Assembly: GCF_018069755.1 (NCBI RefSeq)
Contig: NZ_JAGQDE010000006.1
Coordinates: forward strand, 145,200 to 209,199
DNA: 64,000 nucleotides
DNA from: Ideonella aquatica
GTDB taxonomy: Bacteria; Pseudomonadota; Gammaproteobacteria; Burkholderiales; Burkholderiaceae_C
Direction of reading: 5' to 3'
This document shows positions 1 to 8,340 of the stretch, piece after piece (the first letter of the stretch is position 1; every line of letters begins with the position of its first letter). The notes under the pieces were generated by a model that did no database searches, had not been told where the DNA came from, and was given only the letters and a program-made list of their open reading frames with translations. Both the position numbers and the translations under genes were made by a program.

Positions 1-357
1 CTGGCGCAGCGCCAGATGCCGGGCTTCGGCGCGGTGCTGACCTTTCAGGTCCACGCGCCCGGCCCGCAGGTGGCCCAGCGCCTGGCGCGCCACCTGCGCG
101 TGGCGCACTACGCCTTCTCGCTGGGCCACCAGCGCAGCCTGGTGGTCTGGCTGGGCACCGACGAGATGCTGACCAGCAGCTACCCGCTGCAGGGCGCCGC
201 GCTGGCCGACTACCGGCGCTTTGCCGGCGACGGCGTGTTCCGCCTGAGCGTGGGCCTGGAAGACCCGGCCGACCTGATCGCCGACCTGGACCAGGCGCTG
301 CGCGCCAGCGATGATCTCCCCCCGCACCCGAATCACACCGATGACCCTGCGCCCTGA
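1..357 (+). CDS. C-terminal end of a Cys/Met-metabolism PLP-dependent enzyme (partial)
   Basis: The frame is open from base 1, so the gene starts outside the window. The 118 visible residues match the C-terminal domain of the cystathionine gamma-synthase / methionine gamma-lyase / O-acetylhomoserine sulfhydrylase family. They show the FSLGHQRSLV strand, an SSYP stretch and the closing FRLSVGLEDPADLIADLDQAL block typical of the fold. The PLP lysine and the substrate-specificity residues lie upstream of the window, so the exact reaction cannot be read. The downstream mmuM-like gene fits a sulfur amino acid context. Fold-family assignment is firm; the substrate is unknown. Confidence 0.85.
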   Translation: MAQRQMPGFGAVLTFQVHAPGPQVAQRLARHLRVAHYAFSLGHQRSLVVWLGTDEMLTSSYPLQGAALADYRRFAGDGVFRLSVGLEDPADLIADLDQALRASDDLPPHPNHTDDPAP

Positions 358-394
358 CCCCATCGCCGCCTAGCTGGAACGCCGGCCCCACCTG

Positions 395-1285
395 GTGCTC
401 GACGGCGCGCTGGCCACCGAGCTGGAGCGCCGCGGCGCTGACCTGCGCGATGCGCTGTGGTCAGCGCGCCTGCTGATCGAGCAACCGGATCTGATCCGCG
501 CGGTGCACCTGGACTATTTCCGCGCCGGGGCCGATGTGGCCACCACCGCCAGCTACCAGGCCAGCTTCGAAGGCTTCGCGCGGCGCGGGCTGTCGCACGA
601 CGACGCCGCGGCGCTGATGCGCCTGTCGGTGCGCCTGGCCACCGAAGCGCGTGACCAGGCGCTGGCCGAGCGCCCTGCCGACGATGCCCGGCCCGCACCG
701 CTGGTGGCGGCCTCCATCGGCCCCTATGGCGCGGTGCTGGCCGACGGCTCCGAGTACCGCGGCCACTACGGCCTGGACGAGGCCGCGCTGATCGCCTTCC
801 ACCGCCCGCGCCTGCAGCTGCTGGCCGCCAGCGGCGCCGATCTGCTGGCCTGTGAGACCCTTCCCTGCATCGCCGAGGCGCGTGCGCTGGCGCGGCTGAT
901 GGACGAGGTGGGCGCGCGCGGCTGGATCAGCTTCAGCGCGCGCGACGGCGGCCACATCTGCGAGGGCGACGCCATCGAAGACGCGGTGGCCGCGGTGCAG
1001 GGCCATGACAGCGTGGTGGCCCTCGGCATCAACTGCACCGCCCCGCAGCACGTGGCCGAGCTGCTGGCGCGCGCCCGCACCCGCACGGCCAAACCACTGC
1101 TGGCCTACCCGAACGCCGGCGAGACCTGGGACGCCCAGGCCAAGCAATGGCTGCCCTCGGCCGAGTGCGCGCACCGGCCGTTTGAGGACATGGCCATGGA
1201 CTGGGCCGCCGTCGGCGCGCGCCTGATTGGCGGCTGCTGCCGCACCGGGCCGGCGCAGATCGCGGCGCTGACCCGGCGTTGGTAA
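395..1285 (+). CDS. mmuM: homocysteine S-methyltransferase, possibly N-terminally broken
   Basis: MmuM methylates homocysteine to methionine using S-methylmethionine or S-adenosylmethionine. The product keeps the LDGALATELE start block, the DYFRAGADVATTASYQ segment, GINC and the C-terminal GGCC, whose three cysteines bind zinc in this family. The annotated start is GTG 395, because the same frame is interrupted by TAG at 371-373. A better start would be ATG 341, which overlaps the upstream stop codon and gives MTLRPDPIAA, stop, LERRPHLVLDGALATELE. Homologues normally have about 15-20 residues before LDGALATELE, so the amber codon looks like a nonsense change in a formerly longer gene. Starting at GTG 395 removes most of the first beta strand. 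Family is sure; activity is doubtful. Confidence 0.8.
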   Translation: MLDGALATELERRGADLRDALWSARLLIEQPDLIRAVHLDYFRAGADVATTASYQASFEGFARRGLSHDDAAALMRLSVRLATEARDQALAERPADDARPAPLVAASIGPYGAVLADGSEYRGHYGLDEAALIAFHRPRLQLLAASGADLLACETLPCIAEARALARLMDEVGARGWISFSARDGGHICEGDAIEDAVAAVQGHDSVVALGINCTAPQHVAELLARARTRTAKPLLAYPNAGETWDAQAKQWLPSAECAHRPFEDMAMDWAAVGARLIGGCCRTGPAQIAALTRRW

Positions 1286-1307
1286 GACGCGGCGGCACAA
1301 TCGCCGC

Positions 1308-1988
1308 ATGCAGCACACTGAAGTCGACCATCTGGTGGTGGCCGCCGCCACGCTGGCCCAGGCCGCCGCCTGGGCCGAGACCACGCTGGGCGTGACGCCG
1401 CAGCCCGGCGGCCGCCACGCGCTGATGAGCACGCACAACCTGCTGCTCGGCCTGGCCGGCAGCGTGTACCCGCAGAGCTACCTGGAGCTGATCGCGATCG
1501 ACCCCGAGGCCCCCGCACCCGGCCGCGCGCGTTGGTTCGGCCTGGACGATGGCGCGCTGCAGGCGCGCCTGGCCGCGCAGGGCCCCGAGTTGGTCGGCTT
1601 CGTCGCCCGCTCCGGCATGGTCGACATGCACCGCTGGGGCCTGATCAACGCGCGCTTCCAGCCCGGCCCGATCCTGTCGGCCAGCCGTGAGACGCCCGAG
1701 GGCCTGCTCAGCTGGAAGATCGTGGTGGCCGACGACGGCCGACCGCTGGCCGGTGGCGCGGTGCCCACGCTGATCCAGTGGTCCGGCACGCACCCCGCCG
1801 AGCGCCTCGCCCCCAGCGGACTGGACCTGACGGCGCTGACCGTGCGCGGCCTGCCCGATCTGGCGCACCAGGTGCTGCGCCTGCGCCCCCTCACCCGCGA
1901 ACCGCTGCCCGGCCCGGCGCTGCAGGCCACGCTGATCACGCCGCGCGGCCCCGTCATCCTGACCACCGCGCAGCACGCGCCGGGCTGA
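1308..1988 (+). CDS. VOC-superfamily (glyoxalase-like domain) protein
   Basis: A 226-residue cytosolic protein. It begins TEVDHLVVAAATL, the first beta strand of a glyoxalase-like (PF13468-type) module, and continues with YLELIAIDPEAP and a central RWFGLDD segment common in this group. The fold usually forms a paired beta-alpha-beta-beta-beta barrel that binds a metal, but no substrate can be inferred. It starts 22 bp after the mmuM-like gene and ends 19 bp before the next one, so it probably shares a transcript. Family assignment is fair; function is unknown. Confidence 0.75.
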   Translation: MQHTEVDHLVVAAATLAQAAAWAETTLGVTPQPGGRHALMSTHNLLLGLAGSVYPQSYLELIAIDPEAPAPGRARWFGLDDGALQARLAAQGPELVGFVARSGMVDMHRWGLINARFQPGPILSASRETPEGLLSWKIVVADDGRPLAGGAVPTLIQWSGTHPAERLAPSGLDLTALTVRGLPDLAHQVLRLRPLTREPLPGPALQATLITPRGPVILTTAQHAPG

Positions 1989-2007
1989 TCAGGCACACTG
2001 TCGCCCG

Positions 2008-2364
2008 ATGACCCGCCCGACCCTGCTCCGCCACTGGCACCAGCGCCTCGCCGTGCTGGCGCTGGGCGCACTGCTGGGTCTGCAGTTGCTGGGGCTGTGG
2101 CACGGCATCGCCCATGCCCTGCCGGCGCCACCGCAGGCCACCCAGTCAACGGCCCACGCGCCGCACGACCCCTGGGGCCACACGGCGGGAGACCTGGCCT
2201 GCGAGCTGCTGGACCACCTGGCCCAGCTCACACCGCTGTCCGCCGCGCCAGTGGCACTGGCGGCAGCGCCACTGCCAGCCGCCGCCCCCGGCGCGCCCGC
2301 GCCCGCGGGCCGCGCGGCCGACACCCCGTCGGCCTTCCGCGCGCGCGCACCGCCACAGGCCTGA
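2008..2364 (+). CDS. small His-containing membrane protein (DUF2946-like)
   Basis: This 118-residue protein has one hydrophobic segment (about residues 12-36, LAVLALGALLGLQLLGLWHG) that can act as a signal or anchor. It is followed by a His-dotted stretch, a DLACELLDHLAQ motif and an Ala/Pro-rich tail. The single hydrophobic helix and the conserved C-x-LLDHL-like motif recall DUF2946 proteins, which often sit beside metal-linked TonB receptors. It lies just upstream of the TonB receptor on the same strand. A metal-related periplasmic role is an inference from this context. Confidence 0.6.
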   Translation: MTRPTLLRHWHQRLAVLALGALLGLQLLGLWHGIAHALPAPPQATQSTAHAPHDPWGHTAGDLACELLDHLAQLTPLSAAPVALAAAPLPAAAPGAPAPAGRAADTPSAFRARAPPQA

Positions 2365-2463
2365 GCGTTCCCCACCCTTGTCCGCCGCCTGAGCCCCACG
2401 GCCCTGGTGGCGCCCTTGCTGTGGTCGCGCCCGCTCGCGGGCCGGCCGAACGTTCGAGTCTTC

Positions 2464-4473
2464 ATGCGCCTCACCCTGATTGCTGCCGCCTGCGTCGCGG
2501 CCTGGCCCGCCTGGGCCCAAGATGCCTCCGTCGCCGCCCCCTCCCAACAAATCATCGTCACCGGCAACCCGCTGCGCCAGGCCGACCCGGCCGCGCCCGC
2601 GTCGGTGCTCAGCGAGGAGGCCCTGGCCACCCGCCGCAGCAGCACGCTGGGCGAAACGCTGGACGGCCTGCCGGGCGTGGCCGCCACCGGCTTCGGCCCC
2701 AATGCCAGCCGGCCGGTGATCCGCGGCCAGGACGGCGACCGCATCCGCATCCTCAGCAATGCCGGTGCGTCGCTGGACGCCTCCAGCCTGAGCTTCGACC
2801 ACGCCGTGCCGCTGGACCCGCTGGTGATCGAGCGCATCGAGGTGCTGCGCGGCCCGGCGGCGCTGCTGTACGGCGGCAGCGCACTGGGCGGCGTGGTCAA
2901 CGCGATCGACAACCGCATTCCGAAGTCGCCGCTGGCGCCGCTGTCGGGTGCGCTGGAGTTGCGCGGCGGCGGTGCGGCCAGCGAGCGTGCGCTCTCAGGC
3001 CTGGTCGAAGGCGGTGTCGACGGCCTGGCCTGGCATGCCGATGCCTTTGCCCGGCGCACCAGCGACCTGGCGGTGCCGCGCTTCACCGTGGACGGCGACA
3101 GCCGCACCCGTGTGATCAACTCGGCCAGTGACGCCAAAGGCGGCGCGCTGGGCGTGTCGCGGGTCTGGCAGGACGGCTATGTCGGCGCGAGCGTCGACAC
3201 CTACCGCAACGACTATGGCGTGGTGGTGGAGGAAGACATCAGCATCTCGATGAAGCGCGACAAGCTGGCCCTGGCCGGCGAGTGGCGCGCGCTGCCCGGT
3301 CCGATCAGCACGGTGCGCGCGCAGGCCGCCTTCACCGACTACCAGCACCAGGAGATTGAAGGCACCGGCGAGGTGGGCACCACCTTTGCCACCAAGGGCA
3401 GTGACGCCCGCATCGAGGTCGTGCAGACCTCCACCGCGCTGGGCGCCGGCCGGCTCGACGGCGCCTGGGGCCTGCAGTGGGAGCGATCGCGCTTCTCGGC
3501 CCTGGGTGAGGAGGCCTTTGTACCGACGACGCGCACTCAGCAACTGGCGCTGTTCGGCCTGCAGCGCTGGAGCCTGAACAAGGAATGGCACCTCAGTGCC
3601 GGCCTGCGTGGCGAGCGGGTGCAGGTCGACTCCGATGGCGATGCCGATGGCGGCACGCCGCGCTTCGGTCCGGCGCGGCAGCGCCACTTCCACCCCTTGA
3701 ACCTGTCGCTGGCCGCCGGCTGGCGTCTGGGCGAGGGCTGGGAGGCCAGCGCCAGCCTGGCGCGCTCGCAACGCGCGCCCACCTCCTACGAGCTGTACGC
3801 CGACGGCGTGCATGCTGCCACCGCGGCCTACGAGCGCGGCAACCTGAACCAGGCGGTGGAGAGCGGTCGCCAGTTCGATCTGGGCCTGGCCTGGCAGGGC
3901 GGCCCCCACAGTGCCCGTATCAGCCTGTTCCACAGCCGCTTCAGCAACTACATCGCGCTGGCCGCCACCGGCACCGACTTCACCACCGACGAGGGTGACC
4001 TGGTGCCGATCTACGAATTCCGCGGCGTGCCGGCGCGCCTGCACGGCCTGGAGGCCGAAGGCCGCTGGCAGGCCTGGTCACAGGCCGGCCAGACACTGAC
4101 GCTGGAAGCCCAGGCCGACCTGGTGCGCGGCGAGCGCAGCGACACCGGCGAGCCGCTGCCGCGCCTGGCGCCCTGGCGCGTGTCGCTGGCGGCGGATTGG
4201 CAGAGCGGCCCCTGGGGCCTGCGCCTGGACGTGCAGCACGCCGCCCGCCAGGACCGCGTGGACGCCAACGACACGCCCACCCCCGGCTGGACCCTGGCCC
4301 ACCTGCGCGCCAGCTGGACCACCCGCCTGGCCGGCCACGACACGGTGCTGTTCGCGCGCGTCAACAACCTGGGCAACACCCTGGCCACCTCGGCCAGCGC
4401 AATTCCCACGGTGCGCGCGCTGTCGCCGCTGCCGGGGCGCAGCCTGGCGGCGGGGGTGCGGGTGGCGTTCTGA
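2464..4473 (+). CDS. TonB-dependent outer-membrane receptor, ZnuD-like
   Basis: Outer-membrane receptor of 669 residues for TonB-driven uptake. The start was set at ATG 2464 because it opens a clean signal peptide (MRLTLIAAACVAAWPAWAQ); an upstream GTG at 2407 would bury it. After cleavage come a TonB-box-like QQIIVTG, a plug domain with LGETLDGLPGV, RPVIRGQDGDRIRIL and IERIEVLRGPAALLYGG (about residues 30-150), then a 22-strand-type barrel ending in the aromatic VRVAF. The plug wording SLSFDHAVPLDPL resembles ZnuD-type zinc receptors. No long His-rich loop and no Zur-box-like palindrome were seen, so zinc as substrate is an inference. Confidence 0.85.
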   Translation: MRLTLIAAACVAAWPAWAQDASVAAPSQQIIVTGNPLRQADPAAPASVLSEEALATRRSSTLGETLDGLPGVAATGFGPNASRPVIRGQDGDRIRILSNAGASLDASSLSFDHAVPLDPLVIERIEVLRGPAALLYGGSALGGVVNAIDNRIPKSPLAPLSGALELRGGGAASERALSGLVEGGVDGLAWHADAFARRTSDLAVPRFTVDGDSRTRVINSASDAKGGALGVSRVWQDGYVGASVDTYRNDYGVVVEEDISISMKRDKLALAGEWRALPGPISTVRAQAAFTDYQHQEIEGTGEVGTTFATKGSDARIEVVQTSTALGAGRLDGAWGLQWERSRFSALGEEAFVPTTRTQQLALFGLQRWSLNKEWHLSAGLRGERVQVDSDGDADGGTPRFGPARQRHFHPLNLSLAAGWRLGEGWEASASLARSQRAPTSYELYADGVHAATAAYERGNLNQAVESGRQFDLGLAWQGGPHSARISLFHSRFSNYIALAATGTDFTTDEGDLVPIYEFRGVPARLHGLEAEGRWQAWSQAGQTLTLEAQADLVRGERSDTGEPLPRLAPWRVSLAADWQSGPWGLRLDVQHAARQDRVDANDTPTPGWTLAHLRASWTTRLAGHDTVLFARVNNLGNTLATSASAIPTVRALSPLPGRSLAAGVRVAF

Positions 4474-4557
4474 TCGGCACACACCGCGACAATGGGCATG
4501 GGCGGCCTGGAACAGGTAGGTGGCTAGGGCCAGCCCAGTCGGCAAGGTCTTCAATGG

Positions 4558-6006
4558 TTACCAACCAGAGGACCGGCGCCGCACTGTGACAGTCTGCTGT
4601 GGCAAGTAAATGGTCGAGACCTGATCGCCAATCTGAACCGCTGTGATCGCGTCGTCAGGTGGCCGGACGCAAGGCATCGAGACACAGGGCTCTTCGGTGT
4701 CGAGCCTGGCCAGCTGCCTGAGGCTGCGCCGATCTCGCACCGTCACGGCGGCCCCCAGGCGGCCATCCCTCAGCCAAAACTGCGCCTTGGCAACGTACGA
4801 CGGCGAACACAACAGTGCCTTGCTGTCATGCCATTCCCGCGCGATGACCTCGCGTCCATCCCAATCTCGCACATCCTCTAGACCATAGAGATCGCTCTTA
4901 CCTTTGGGGCACGGCGTCGCCGCCGTTTCGTCGCGGAGGTGGTTGTCCTGGGGAAGCTTCGGGGGCTTCACGGCCCGAAGCAACTGCTCATCAGGTCCGG
5001 TCATGTACTGGTGTCCAAGACGTTCACTATGGAAGGGACAGAGCTCCATGTAGCCACGGAACCCCGGCCGGGTGCGCAGTGTCTGCTCATACAGCACGGG
5101 CCCATGAGCCGTCGCCAACAGTCGGATCACCGCGCCACCCTGCGCCGCACGCACCTGCACCACCGGGATGTCTGCACTCGGGGTCAAGCGCTGCCAGAAG
5201 GCCATCCGTGAATCATCCTCCCAATCCACAACCCGCCATGCATGTCCTTCATGCATAGCGCCCAATTGGGCCGGCAGTGCGAAATGGACACGATCCTTGA
5301 TCTCCGGGTCGAGCGCCGGGTCGACATCGACGATCAGCGCGCTGTTGGCTGGCACCAGGTGACCTTCCACCAGCGTGAGCGGGACGCCACACGGCGGCTT
5401 CAGCGTGAAGGCCAGGCCCAGGGCGAGATCACGCTGGCGTTCAGGCAGGTTGGCGTTCCAGTACTGCCATGCATTCACGCCGAGCAGGCCCATCAAGCTG
5501 ACGGCGCCCAAGCCACCAAGCACCCTCAGGCCGCGAGGGCCAAGACGTCCTGACGCCACCGCTGATGCCGAGGCCAGCATCAACATGGACAGCACCCACA
5601 GGACCGCTCCCCACCCCCAGCTGGTGACGGCCAGCACCATGCCTGTTCCTTCGTCGCGCAGGACGCCTTGGAACCATGGCAGCGTCGCCGTCATCGCAAG
5701 CATCCACAGCACCGAAGAGCCAGGCCGACCTCCTTTCAGCAACTGAGTGCAGGCGTGTGCAAAGAACGCGTTGGCATAGACTGCGAAGCCCATGCTGGCC
5801 CAGCCGAAGAAGGGGCCAATCATCAAAACCTCGGCGCCCAGCCAGGGCTCTCGCTCACGAGTCTGGAACGCTGGAAGCAGCAGCGACAGGCACCACAGAC
5901 CCAGCGCCCAGTTGGCAAGGCGCCCACTCAATCGTGGATCCTCATTGCTGAGGCACTCATCCTGTTCGTCTTCCGACGGCGCCATGGACTGATCGGTGGA
6001 CGGCAT
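4558..6006 (-). CDS. hypothetical multi-spanning membrane protein of atypical composition
   Basis: I do not recognise this 482-residue protein. After an acidic N-terminus it has about five hydrophobic helices in its first 200 residues (for example WALGLWCLSLLLPAF, MIGPFFGWASMGFAVYANAFF and VLGGLGAVSLMGLLGVNAW). These are followed by a soluble region of roughly 280 residues with several cysteines. GC content is visibly lower than in its neighbours and the codon choice is less biased, so recent acquisition is plausible. ATG 6006 was chosen, but TTG 6021 and ATG 5985 are alternatives and none has a clear Shine-Dalgarno. It converges with the TonB receptor gene, from which 84 bp separate it. Confidence 0.6.
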   Translation of the reverse strand: MPSTDQSMAPSEDEQDECLSNEDPRLSGRLANWALGLWCLSLLLPAFQTREREPWLGAEVLMIGPFFGWASMGFAVYANAFFAHACTQLLKGGRPGSSVLWMLAMTATLPWFQGVLRDEGTGMVLAVTSWGWGAVLWVLSMLMLASASAVASGRLGPRGLRVLGGLGAVSLMGLLGVNAWQYWNANLPERQRDLALGLAFTLKPPCGVPLTLVEGHLVPANSALIVDVDPALDPEIKDRVHFALPAQLGAMHEGHAWRVVDWEDDSRMAFWQRLTPSADIPVVQVRAAQGGAVIRLLATAHGPVLYEQTLRTRPGFRGYMELCPFHSERLGHQYMTGPDEQLLRAVKPPKLPQDNHLRDETAATPCPKGKSDLYGLEDVRDWDGREVIAREWHDSKALLCSPSYVAKAQFWLRDGRLGAAVTVRDRRSLRQLARLDTEEPCVSMPCVRPPDDAITAVQIGDQVSTIYLPQQTVTVRRRSSGW

Positions 6007-6100
6007 GACCAACAGTGTCAATCCACACGGCGTCCGAAGGCTCTCCCCCAGAAGGGGGATCTGTCATGCAGCGGCGGCGGCCGGCATGCCTTCGCCCGCA

Positions 6101-7226
6101 CTAGAGGCGACGGACGAACCCGGAAACGCGCTGCATCGCCTCCTGCAGCCGCTCCATCCCGGTGGCGTAGGTGAAGCGCACCCAGCGGTCGCGCTCATGC
6201 ACGCCGAAGTCCATGCCGGGCACGACGCAGACGCCGGCTTCGTCGAGCAGGCGGTTGGCGAACTGCTCGCCCGGCAGGCCCCAGCGCGAGACATCGGCGT
6301 AGACGTAGAAGGCGCCGTCGGGCTCGGTGGGAATCTCGAAACCCATCGCCCGCAGCGCAGGCACGACATAGTCGCGCCGGCGGGCGAACTCCTGGCGGCG
6401 CTGCTCGTAGATCGCCAGGCTCTCGGGCTCGAAGCAGCCCAGCGCGGCGTACTGCGCGGTGGCGGGCGGGCAGATGAACAGGTTCATCGCCAGCTTCTCG
6501 GCCAGCGGCACCAGCGCCTCGGGCAGCACCAGCCAGCCCAGGCGCCAGCCGGTCATGCAGAAGTACTTGCTGAAGCTGTTGATGACGATGACGTCGTCGC
6601 CCAGCGCCAGCGCGCTCCTGGGCGTGGGGCCGCCGTAGGTGAGCTGGTTGTAGATCTCATCAAACACCAGGAAGCCGCGCCGCTCGCGCACCGCATCCAG
6701 CACGCGCTGCAGCGCCGCAGGCGCGATCGTGGTGCCGGTGGGGTTGGACGGCGAGGCCAGCATCACGCCGCGGGTGCGTGGGCCCCAGTGGGCGCGCACG
6801 TCGTCGCCATCGAGCTGGAAGCGTTGCTCGGGGCCGGCGGGGATCAGCCGCGTCGTGCCGTCGAAGGCGCTGACGAAGTGGCGGTTGCATGGGTAGGTGG
6901 GGTCGGGCATCAGCACCTCGTCGCCCACCCCCACCAGCAGCGCGCAGGCCAGCTGCAGCGCGCCGGAGGCGCCGGCGGTAGTGCGCCGAGATCGCCTCGC
7001 GCAGCGGCGTGATGCCGCTGTACGAGGTGTAGCGCGTGCGGCCCTCGGCCACCGCGCGGTTCAGCGCCTCGACCACTGCGGGCGGTGCGGTGAAGTCGGG
7101 CTCGCCCACGCTCATCTGGATGATCGGCCGGCCTTCGGCGGCCAGCGCGTCGGCGCGGCGGAACAGCGCCATCGCGTGGAAGGGGTCGATCGCGTCGACG
7201 CGGGCGGCGGTGGGGTAGGGCAGCAT
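6101..7226 (-). pseudogene. class I/II PLP-dependent aminotransferase, disrupted by an internal deletion and frameshift
   Basis: The N-terminal frame (ATG 7226) reads MLPYPTAARVDAIDPFHAM, then IIQMSVGEPDF and TSYSGITPLREAISAHY, the normal start of an AspC/ArAT-like aminotransferase. At about 6977 the reading frame changes. The next conserved block AGASGALQLACALLVGVGDEVL follows at once in another frame, so about 16 residues usually found between HY and AGAS are missing. The rest is intact, including PSNPTGT, FDEIYNQLTYGG and the PLP-lysine block NSFSKYFCMTGWRLGW. The loss is about 47 nt, not a multiple of three. Unless it is an assembly error, no full enzyme is made. Confidence 0.8.
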
Positions 7227-7249
7227 GGGTGGATCCAGGAGTGAGGGCC

Positions 7250-8308
7250 TCACGGCCACAGCAGGTTCATCCAGTCGGGCGCCGAGGTGTCGGCGTCCTC
7301 GTCGCGGTTGCTCAGCACCAGCAGGGCCTCGCCGGTGGCGGGGCGGCGCAGGCACAGCGCACGAAAGCCGGCATAGGCACCGCCGTGGAAGACCACGTCG
7401 TGCCCGCCACGCGGCAGCACCTCCAGGCCAAAGCGGTAGCTCTGGCCGGGCGGGGCAAAGCGGGCATCGTCGGCCATGGCGCGCGCCAGCAGGCTGTGCG
7501 GGCCGCGGGCCTGCCAGTCGGCCCACCACGCGGCCTCGGCGCGCTCCAGGTCGGCCAGCGTGGACCACAGGCCGCCGTCGCCCCAGCTGCCCAGCGGCAC
7601 CGGCTGGTCGCGCCAGGCACCGGCCGGGTCGCGCGCATAGCTGCGGGCGCGGCGCGGCAGCACGCGCCAGGGGTCGCGCTCGAAGCCGGTGTCGCGCAGG
7701 CCCCAGGGGCCGAACAAGCGTTGCTGCGCCAGCTCGGCCAGGCTCAGCCCGCTGATCTGCTGCAGGCGCTCGGCCAGCAGCACGTAGTTGCTGTTGCTGT
7801 ACTCGTAGCGCTCACCGGGCACGAAACGCGGGCCGCCGCTGCGGGCGATCAGCGCCAGCGCCTGGGCCTGATCGACCAGGTCGTTCTCGTGGTGGGCCAG
7901 TTGTGCGTGCCACAGCGCCAGGTAGTCGGGCAGGCCGCTGGTGTGGCGCAGCGCATGGCCGATGCGGACCGGGTGGTCGACCTCGGCCAGTGCCGGCAGC
8001 TGCGCGCGCAGGTCCTCCATCAGGTCCAGCTGCCCGTCGGCCACGGCCTGCAGCACCAGCGCCGCCACCCAGGGCTTGGCCTCGGAGGCCAGGTAGAAAC
8101 GGGTGTGCTCGGTCAGCGGGGCGTCCCACTCCAGGTGAGCGCAGCCCTGCACCTGGCGGCGCAGCACCTGCCCCTGCTGCAGCCAGGCCAGCGCGAAGCC
8201 CGGCGCCTGCGGCGACACGGCGCGCTCGGCCAGCGCCCGGTCCAGCCGCGCCAGCGCGGGCGTGGGCTCAGACAGGGGATGGGGCGGGGGCGCAGACTCG
8301 GGCAGCAT
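7250..8308 (-). CDS. serine hydrolase, class C beta-lactamase/penicillin-binding-protein fold
   Basis: A 352-residue protein with the three marks of this fold: S75-x-x-K78 (LASEAKPW), the Y170-S-N172 triad (YSNSNY) and an H308-G-G motif replacing KTG. A conserved RHTSGLPDY block also fits. There is no obvious signal peptide, so it may act in the cytoplasm, and an esterase or D-amino-acid peptidase role is as likely as beta-lactamase activity. The start ATG 8308 has a GAGAAG ribosome site 8 nt upstream. It ends 23 bp before the broken aminotransferase gene on the same strand and is divergent from the FAD oxidoreductase gene. Confidence 0.8.
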   Translation of the reverse strand: MLPESAPPPHPLSEPTPALARLDRALAERAVSPQAPGFALAWLQQGQVLRRQVQGCAHLEWDAPLTEHTRFYLASEAKPWVAALVLQAVADGQLDLMEDLRAQLPALAEVDHPVRIGHALRHTSGLPDYLALWHAQLAHHENDLVDQAQALALIARSGGPRFVPGERYEYSNSNYVLLAERLQQISGLSLAELAQQRLFGPWGLRDTGFERDPWRVLPRRARSYARDPAGAWRDQPVPLGSWGDGGLWSTLADLERAEAAWWADWQARGPHSLLARAMADDARFAPPGQSYRFGLEVLPRGGHDVVFHGGAYAGFRALCLRRPATGEALLVLSNRDEDADTSAPDWMNLLWP

Positions 8309-8340
8309 CGGGCGTCTTCTCAGCAGGACCTTGCATTGTC

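Noticed and set aside
1989..2463. Zur or Fur box before the TonB receptor pair
   Set aside because: Both upstream regions were read for GTTATA-type and GATAAT-type palindromes and none was found.
6044..6059. TCCCCC-AGAA-GGGGGA hairpin after the broken aminotransferase gene
   Set aside because: The stem is only 6 bp and no T-run follows on the minus strand, so it was not called a terminator.
4474..6100. Insertion sequence or phage remnant around the low-GC membrane protein
   Set aside because: No transposase, integrase, terminal inverted repeat or target duplication could be seen at either edge.
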